Below, piece by piece: positions 39,025-43,126 of a DNA stretch of 43,126 nucleotides. The position numbers and the translations under genes are program-made. The notes under the pieces are model-generated. The model did not search any database. It was not told the origin of the DNA and worked only from the letters and a program-made list of their open reading frames with translations. Position 1 is the first letter of the stretch. Each line of letters opens with the position of its first letter. Origin of the DNA: Candidatus Neomicrothrix sp. (GTDB lineage: Bacteria; Actinomycetota; Acidimicrobiia; Acidimicrobiales; Aldehydirespiratoraceae); the NCBI GenBank assembly GCA_017852795.1, contig JAFMKU010000001.1:1-43126 (forward strand), in the 5' to 3' direction.

Positions 39025-40803
39025 ATGGCCTATCAGTCGCTTTACCGCCGATACCGACCGCAGACGTTTTCTGAGATTCGCGGTCAACGTCACGTTGTCG
39101 CGGCCCTACAGAACGCCGTGGTCAAAGGTGAGGTGGGCCACGCGTATCTGCTGCATGGCCCTCGGGGAACGGGCAAGACCACGTCGGCTCGGGTGCTGGC
39201 GAAAGCCCTGAACTGTGAAGCGCTGGGCGCCGACGGAGAACCTTGTGGCGCCTGTGAAAGTTGTGTCTCGATCGAGCACGGTCGTTCGTTTGATCTCCAC
39301 GAACTCGACGCGGCGAGCAACAACAAAGTCGAAGACATGCGCGACCTGCTCAGCAAGGTCAACCTCGGAACACCGGGTCGGGCGAAGGTGTACATCCTTG
39401 ACGAGGTGCACATGCTCACCAGTCAGGCCGAGAACGCACTTCTCAAAACGTTGGAGGAACCGCCGGCCCATGTGACGTGGGTGTTGGCCACCACTGAACC
39501 GCACAAGGTCGTGGAGACGATTCGCAGTCGCTGTCAGGTGTTCGAGCTTTCGTTGCTGCCCGCTGATGAGATGGCGGAGCATGTTCGGTGGGTGGTCGCC
39601 GACGCAGGGCTTGACGTTGATGACGATGCGGTTGAGTACGTGGTGGCGGCCGGAGGGGGTTCGGTTCGAGACACGCTTTCGGCGCTGGATCGGGTAGTGG
39701 CCGCGGGCGGGGTGGTGGCTGTTGATGACTCCACCGAGGTGCTCTTGCAGGCCATCGCTGAACGCAACGTCGCCGGAGCGCTTTCGGCGGTCGGCGAGGC
39801 GATGTCGCGGGGACGAGACCCGAGGACGATCGGCGAAACCGCGCTGGTGGGTCTTCGCGATGCGTTCCTGGTGGCGATGGGAGCACCGTCACCGCGATTG
39901 TCGGCGGCGCAGCGAGAACGGGCGGAACGCTTCGCGGCTGAGGTGAGCCCGGCGGCGATGACTCGGGCCATGGAAACCCTCGGCGTGGCGTTGGTGTCGC
40001 TTCGTCAAGCCCCTGATCCGCGGGTCGATCTTGAGGTGGCGCTGGTCCGGATCTGTCGGCCGGAAAGCGAGCAGGGCCTCGATGGGTTGACCATGAGAAT
40101 CGAAGCCTTGGAGCGCCAGCTGGCGGGTGGGGCCGTTCCTGCGTTGGCTCCGACGGTTCGGGCTAGTCCAGAACCATCAGCACCCCAGACCCAACAGCTC
40201 GCCTCCGAACCGCAGGACTCGCAGCAACCGCAGGAACCATGGGCGATGACCACCCAGCCAGAGCCACTGCAGACCGGAGGGGGATCGCCAGCGGCGGCGG
40301 CTCGTCGACGGTTGGCGCAAAGCCGTGGTTCCGATCCGGCCCCAGCCCCAGTTGCCTCACCGGCGGCCGATGGTCCACCTCCTCCGGTGCCGGGCAGCAG
40401 CACAGCTCGCGCCCAGAAACCGGCCGCGGTTGATCCGCGGGATCTGCGGCCCGCGACCCCTAGTGACGTGGTTGCGTTCGCGACCGAACATCTTGGGATG
40501 GAAGCCAGCGTGGTGATTGCCCGAGCCAAGGACCTGCTCGGGGACGACGCCAAGGAACGCACGGAGGACGATCTCGTTCGAGTTTGGCACGCCTTGATCG
40601 ACGATCAGCAGGGGACACATTCGGTCAGCGAGCCGGTCAATGAGCCGGTCAATGAGCCGGTCAATGAGCCGGTCAATGAGGACGTAGACCTCAGTGATCT
40701 GGTCGATGCACCGGATCATGCCGATCAGGTGTTGGAACACATCGCCGATTTGTTCCCTGGGGCCGAAGTGCAATCCGGAGAACCGACAGAGAAGGAACAA
40801 TGA
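39025..40803 (+). CDS. dnaX: DNA polymerase III subunit gamma/tau
   Basis: Clamp-loader ATPase of the replicase, 592 residues from the ATG at 39025 (MAYQSLYRRYRPQTF). The AAA+ core has Walker A GPRGTGKTTSAR (about 44-55), a zinc-binding CxxxCxxC region (GEPCGACESCVS), Walker B VYILDEVHMLT and sensor TTEPHK. The C-terminal half is Pro/Gln/Ala-rich and carries a 4-fold EPVN repeat near the end. The longest open frame begins at 38872, inside the SRP RNA, and is not used. It overlaps ybaB by 4 bp. Confidence 0.95.
   Translation: MAYQSLYRRYRPQTFSEIRGQRHVVAALQNAVVKGEVGHAYLLHGPRGTGKTTSARVLAKALNCEALGADGEPCGACESCVSIEHGRSFDLHELDAASNNKVEDMRDLLSKVNLGTPGRAKVYILDEVHMLTSQAENALLKTLEEPPAHVTWVLATTEPHKVVETIRSRCQVFELSLLPADEMAEHVRWVVADAGLDVDDDAVEYVVAAGGGSVRDTLSALDRVVAAGGVVAVDDSTEVLLQAIAERNVAGALSAVGEAMSRGRDPRTIGETALVGLRDAFLVAMGAPSPRLSAAQRERAERFAAEVSPAAMTRAMETLGVALVSLRQAPDPRVDLEVALVRICRPESEQGLDGLTMRIEALERQLAGGAVPALAPTVRASPEPSAPQTQQLASEPQDSQQPQEPWAMTTQPEPLQTGGGSPAAAARRRLAQSRGSDPAPAPVASPAADGPPPPVPGSSTARAQKPAAVDPRDLRPATPSDVVAFATEHLGMEASVVIARAKDLLGDDAKERTEDDLVRVWHALIDDQQGTHSVSEPVNEPVNEPVNEPVNEDVDLSDLVDAPDHADQVLEHIADLFPGAEVQSGEPTEKEQ
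40630..40677. repeat. 12-bp tandem repeat inside dnaX
   Basis: GAGCCGGTCAAT occurs four times in a row, exactly identical, encoding EPVN x4. It keeps the frame because the unit is a multiple of three. Confidence 0.95.
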
Positions 40804-41177
40804 GCGAGATCGTTCCCGAAGATGAACCGTTGGCCGAAGCGGTCAATCCGCTCGGCAACATGGATCTGGGAGGCCTGCTGGCATCGGCACAGCAGATGAT
40901 GAAGGACCTCCAGTCGGCGGGGGCCGAGACCGTTACCGGAACCGCGGGCGGTGGAGCCGTTTCGATTGTGGTTAACGGGCACTTTGCCTTTGAGTCGGTC
41001 TCGATTTCGGCGGCCGCCGTAGATCCGGATGATCCGTCACTGTTAGAGGATCTGGTCCTGGCTGCGTTGCGCGACGCGGCCGATCAGCTTCGCTCCCGTC
41101 AAGCAGGCGCGTTCGGCGGTTTGGATCTTGGGTTGGGTGCACCGACCGATGGGTTGGGCTTCACCGAACCGCAATGA
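40800..41177 (+). CDS. YbaB/EbfC family nucleoid-associated protein
   Basis: Small DNA-binding protein, 125 residues. The core (about 24-100) has [21 protein letters not shown] (family start), [23 protein letters not shown] and [18 protein letters not shown], the typical YbaB pattern. An N-terminal acidic extension of about 20 residues precedes it. It overlaps dnaX and recR by 4 bp each, in the conserved dnaX-ybaB-recR order. Confidence 0.92.
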   Translation: MSEIVPEDEPLAEAVNPLGNMDLGGLLASAQQMMKDLQSAGAETVTGTAGGGAVSIVVNGHFAFESVSISAAAVDPDDPSLLEDLVLAALRDAADQLRSRQAGAFGGLDLGLGAPTDGLGFTEPQ

Positions 41178-41791
41178 GCTACTCCTCGGCTGTTCAAGAA
41201 CTCATCGATCAACTCGGTCGACTCCCGGGCATTGGTCCGAAATCGGCTCAGCGGGTGGCCTTTTATCTGTTGAAGGCGCCAGCTGAGGAGGCTCAGCGGT
41301 TGAGTCAGGCCATCACCGAAGCCAAGGAGCGGGTGTCGTTTTGTGAGCGGTGCTTCAACCTGAGCGAAGGCGATGAACAATGTTCCATCTGCCGTGATCC
41401 GCGCCGGGACGATCGAATGGTCTGTGTGGTTGAGGACAGCCAAGACATTGTGGCCATCGAACGTACCCATGAGTTTCGGGGCCGTTACCACGTGCTTCAG
41501 GGAGCGTTTAGCCCGATCGATGGTGTCGGCGTGGAGCAGCTGCGGGTGAAAGAATTGCTGACCCGAGTGGCCGAAGAAGACATCGAGGAGATCATCGTCG
41601 CCACCAACCCGAACCTAGAGGGGGAGGCGACAGCAGCACTTTTGGTGAAGTACCTGAAGCCGATGGGTTTGCGGATCACTCGAATCGCCAGCGGATTGCC
41701 AGTCGGGGGAGATCTCGAATACGCCGACGAGTTGACGCTGGCCCGGGCGCTTTCCGGGCGGCGGGTGCTTGACGGCGGATCTGATTCCTAG
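41174..41791 (+). CDS. recR: Recombination mediator RecR
   Basis: Works with RecO/RecF in gap repair by homologous recombination. The 205-residue protein has the helix-hairpin-helix [20 protein letters not shown] (about 15-34), a four-cysteine zinc finger ([17 protein letters not shown], about 57-73) and the Toprim domain ([26 protein letters not shown]). Length and motifs normal. Third gene of the dnaX-ybaB-recR operon with overlapping start. Confidence 0.96.
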   Translation: MSYSSAVQELIDQLGRLPGIGPKSAQRVAFYLLKAPAEEAQRLSQAITEAKERVSFCERCFNLSEGDEQCSICRDPRRDDRMVCVVEDSQDIVAIERTHEFRGRYHVLQGAFSPIDGVGVEQLRVKELLTRVAEEDIEEIIVATNPNLEGEATAALLVKYLKPMGLRITRIASGLPVGGDLEYADELTLARALSGRRVLDGGSDS

Positions 41792-41919
41792 TTGCCCCTA
41801 CAGGCAGAAGCGCCACCTTAAACCTGCATCTACGGGGCGGTTGGTTGTATTTGCAGGCCCTTGGTGACGCTCCTGCCCCTTTGTGGGGGGCCGTTGGTCC
41901 GTCTACGCATCTCAAGCGC

Positions 41920-41985
41920 AATGTTTCATTTACATTACAAAGTTTACGAGATGATGACAAGTCGGATCTGGTGACGGTGTCACCA
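41920..41985. promoter_or_regulatory. AT-rich island with inverted repeats upstream of the epimerase gene
   Basis: In the 256-bp recR-epimerase gap, bases 41920-41957 are AT-rich against a GC-rich background. They contain an inverted repeat AATGT-N7-ACATT (41920-41936), and further on TGGTGAC-GGT-GTCACCA (41969-41985). The region is a plausible promoter/operator for the downstream gene, but I see no clear -35/-10 pair. The rest of the gap shows no gene. Confidence 0.35.
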
Positions 41986-42047
41986 ACGGTCTGGTTTTGG
42001 TCAGCCACGGTGGCACCATCGGGCCAGACAACCTACGCTCAGCAACT

Positions 42048-42449
42048 GTGCTGCTCACCGAAATCGACCACATCGCCATCGCCGTCCGGGACCTTGAGGC
42101 GGCTATCGGCTACTACCGGCAGGCCTTCAACGCCGAGGTCCATCATCGCGAGATCGTCGATTCCGATGGAGTCGAAGAGGCGCTGATCAAGGTCGCCGAC
42201 AGCTACATCCAACTGACGTCGGCAACTCGACCCGACTCGCCGATCGCGGTGTTCCTCGAAAAGCGCGGCGAAGGACTCCACCACGTGGGATACCGGGTTG
42301 ACGACTGCGCGGAAGCGCTGGCTCAGATGGTGGCGGCCGGTGCGACCCCGATCGATCAAGCCCCGAGGCCTGGTTCTCGTGGCACGACCGTTGCCTTTAT
42401 TCACCCCAAAGGCTCGTTGGGGACGCTGATCGAACTCGTTCAGGAATAG
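42048..42449 (+). CDS. mce: Methylmalonyl-CoA epimerase
   Basis: VOC-fold metalloenzyme interconverting (R)- and (S)-methylmalonyl-CoA, linking propionyl-CoA to the B12-dependent mutase. From the GTG at 42048 it has 133 residues: IDHIAIAVRDLEAAIGYYRQAF (first metal His), LIKVADSYIQL, GEGLHHVGYRVDDC (second His pair) and GTTVAFIHPKGSLGTLIEL (Glu ligand near the C-terminus). The open frame before 42048 is unlikely to be coding. The mutase subunits are not in the window. It overlaps the converging glyoxalase-like gene by 10 bp. Confidence 0.92.
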   Translation: MLLTEIDHIAIAVRDLEAAIGYYRQAFNAEVHHREIVDSDGVEEALIKVADSYIQLTSATRPDSPIAVFLEKRGEGLHHVGYRVDDCAEALAQMVAAGATPIDQAPRPGSRGTTVAFIHPKGSLGTLIELVQE

Positions 42450-43123
42450 TCGCTGCTCAACTCGACCACCCCGGCGGGGGTGAGCAGCGTTGCCCGCAGG
42501 CCGCAGGGGCCTGGTTCGACCCGTTTGGGGAGGGCGTACTCTGCGAGTCGTGACCCCACCGACGAGTCGCGGTGGCTGAGAGAGAAGTCGAGAAGTTCCA
42601 GACCGGAAGCCGCGGTCGTGGCCGGGCTGTCACCTTGCCATTCGATGAGGAACGGGACCACCCCGTCACGGTTGTCGGGTGGGAACGCAAGCCGCCAAGT
42701 CAGGCGTGACCCGTCAGGGCGAAGCCGACTCATGGAGGTGGCGCTACCGGCGTCGAGTCGACGAGCCTCGCACCAACGCAACCAGAGATCGAGATCGGTC
42801 ACGGCCGCGGCCCACGTGACCAACCGGGGTTCGGTCACCGTGTCGACACCGAACGGGCGCCCCCGGTCCGGTCGCGGCTGGTCAGGGTCGGGCCCGACCA
42901 CCTCCAGGTAGGCCCCAGCCCCGATAGCCAGCAGCACATTTCGGGTGCCGAGGCCTTCGTGGCGTCCCCCCACACTGGGGGTCACTCCCCACCGCTCAAT
43001 AATCATGGCCACGGTGGCATCAAGATCGGGGGTGGCGTAGACCAGATGATCCAGTCGGGCTTCCAGTCGGGCGGCCCGATGCACCGCACCTCGCTTGCTT
43101 CGTGGATCGATGTCGATCGCCAC
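42440..43123 (-). CDS. Glyoxalase-like (VOC family) domain protein, possibly incomplete
   Basis: Glyoxalase-like domain protein of at least 227 residues. The first half begins LDHLVYATPDLDATVAMIIERWG (VOC beta-alpha unit), then GLGTRNVLLAIGAGAYLEVVGPDP, and the second half has a VTWAAAVTDL unit. It is the Glyoxalase_3-like type that often binds no proven substrate. The first visible start is GTG at 43123 and only three more bases precede it, so the true start may lie outside the window. Convergent with the epimerase gene. Confidence 0.82.
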   Translation of the reverse strand: MAIDIDPRSKRGAVHRAARLEARLDHLVYATPDLDATVAMIIERWGVTPSVGGRHEGLGTRNVLLAIGAGAYLEVVGPDPDQPRPDRGRPFGVDTVTEPRLVTWAAAVTDLDLWLRWCEARRLDAGSATSMSRLRPDGSRLTWRLAFPPDNRDGVVPFLIEWQGDSPATTAASGLELLDFSLSHRDSSVGSRLAEYALPKRVEPGPCGLRATLLTPAGVVELSSDYS

Positions 43124-43126
43124 GAT

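Noticed and set aside
41792-41845. tRNA-like GCCCC...GGGGC pairing after recR
   Set aside because: Only about 40 bases between the arms and no D, anticodon or TPsiC arm; not a tRNA.
1-43126. CRISPR array, prophage, insertion sequence or defence island
   Set aside because: No repeat-spacer array, transposase, integrase, restriction or toxin-antitoxin gene was found on either strand.

Overview
The window reads as a GC-rich, gene-dense chromosomal segment from an actinobacterium. An Acidimicrobiia-like lineage is my best guess, inferred from gene content and not proven. Support comes from two F420-type luciferase-like oxidoreductases, a mycothiol-dependent isomerase homologue, a DUF5318 protein, mycobacterial-type DnaA boxes and a gene block that closely follows the mycobacterial sigM-trx-cwlM region. 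I see no mobile element, prophage, CRISPR array or dedicated defence system.

Left part, 1-13.2 kb: an origin-proximal segment. khpB/jag, rsmG, parA and parB run rightward, with four parS sites spaced exactly 52 bp apart between rsmG and parA. A leftward series follows: GNAT acetyltransferase, DUF6049-like exported protein, DegV, SigM-like ECF sigma factor, its membrane anti-sigma factor, a small membrane protein, thioredoxin reductase, thioredoxin and a CwlM-like protein. It is convergent with parB, as in Mycobacterium. pcnA is divergent from this series. In the mycobacterial order murJ lies between sigM and the DUF6049 gene; here degV holds that place.

Middle part, 13.2-21.3 kb: DUF5318, panB, a type II asparaginase, then the replication/translation operon rpsF-ssb-rpsR-rplI, dnaB, a small membrane protein and a large unrecognised exported protein. 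S18 carries an unusual RGG-rich plus acidic C-terminal extension. The rplI-dnaB gap holds a perfect 17-bp-arm palindrome made of two facing TTGTCCACA DnaA boxes.

Right-middle part, 21.3-35.1 kb: accessory metabolism. It includes malonyl/acyl-CoA synthetase, MaoC-type hydratase, enoyl-CoA hydratase/isomerase, acyl-CoA dehydrogenase, an MDMPI/SCP2 protein, M20 amidohydrolase, two LLM oxidoreductases, an SRPBCC protein and iron-type superoxide dismutase. A tight three-gene operon (alcohol dehydrogenase, enolase-superfamily dehydratase, PLP deaminase/desulfhydrase) faces an MFS transporter.

Right part, 35.1-43.1 kb: housekeeping again. It holds tRNA-Ser(CGA), tadA, a TauD-like dioxygenase, lspA, an MFS transporter, tRNA-Ser(GGA), SRP RNA, dnaX, ybaB and recR, then methylmalonyl-CoA epimerase and a glyoxalase-like protein that may run off the window. 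The tadA/tRNA-Ser/SRP RNA/dnaX/ybaB/recR set resembles the Bacillus cluster, split here by inserted genes.

I do not claim a proven new system. The best candidates are the helically phased parS array, the zinc-ligand-less CwlM homologue, the RGG-tailed S18, the DnaA-box palindrome with an embedded mini-ORF before dnaB, the hairpin-rich region beside tRNA-Ser(CGA), and the dehydrogenase/dehydratase/deaminase operon.
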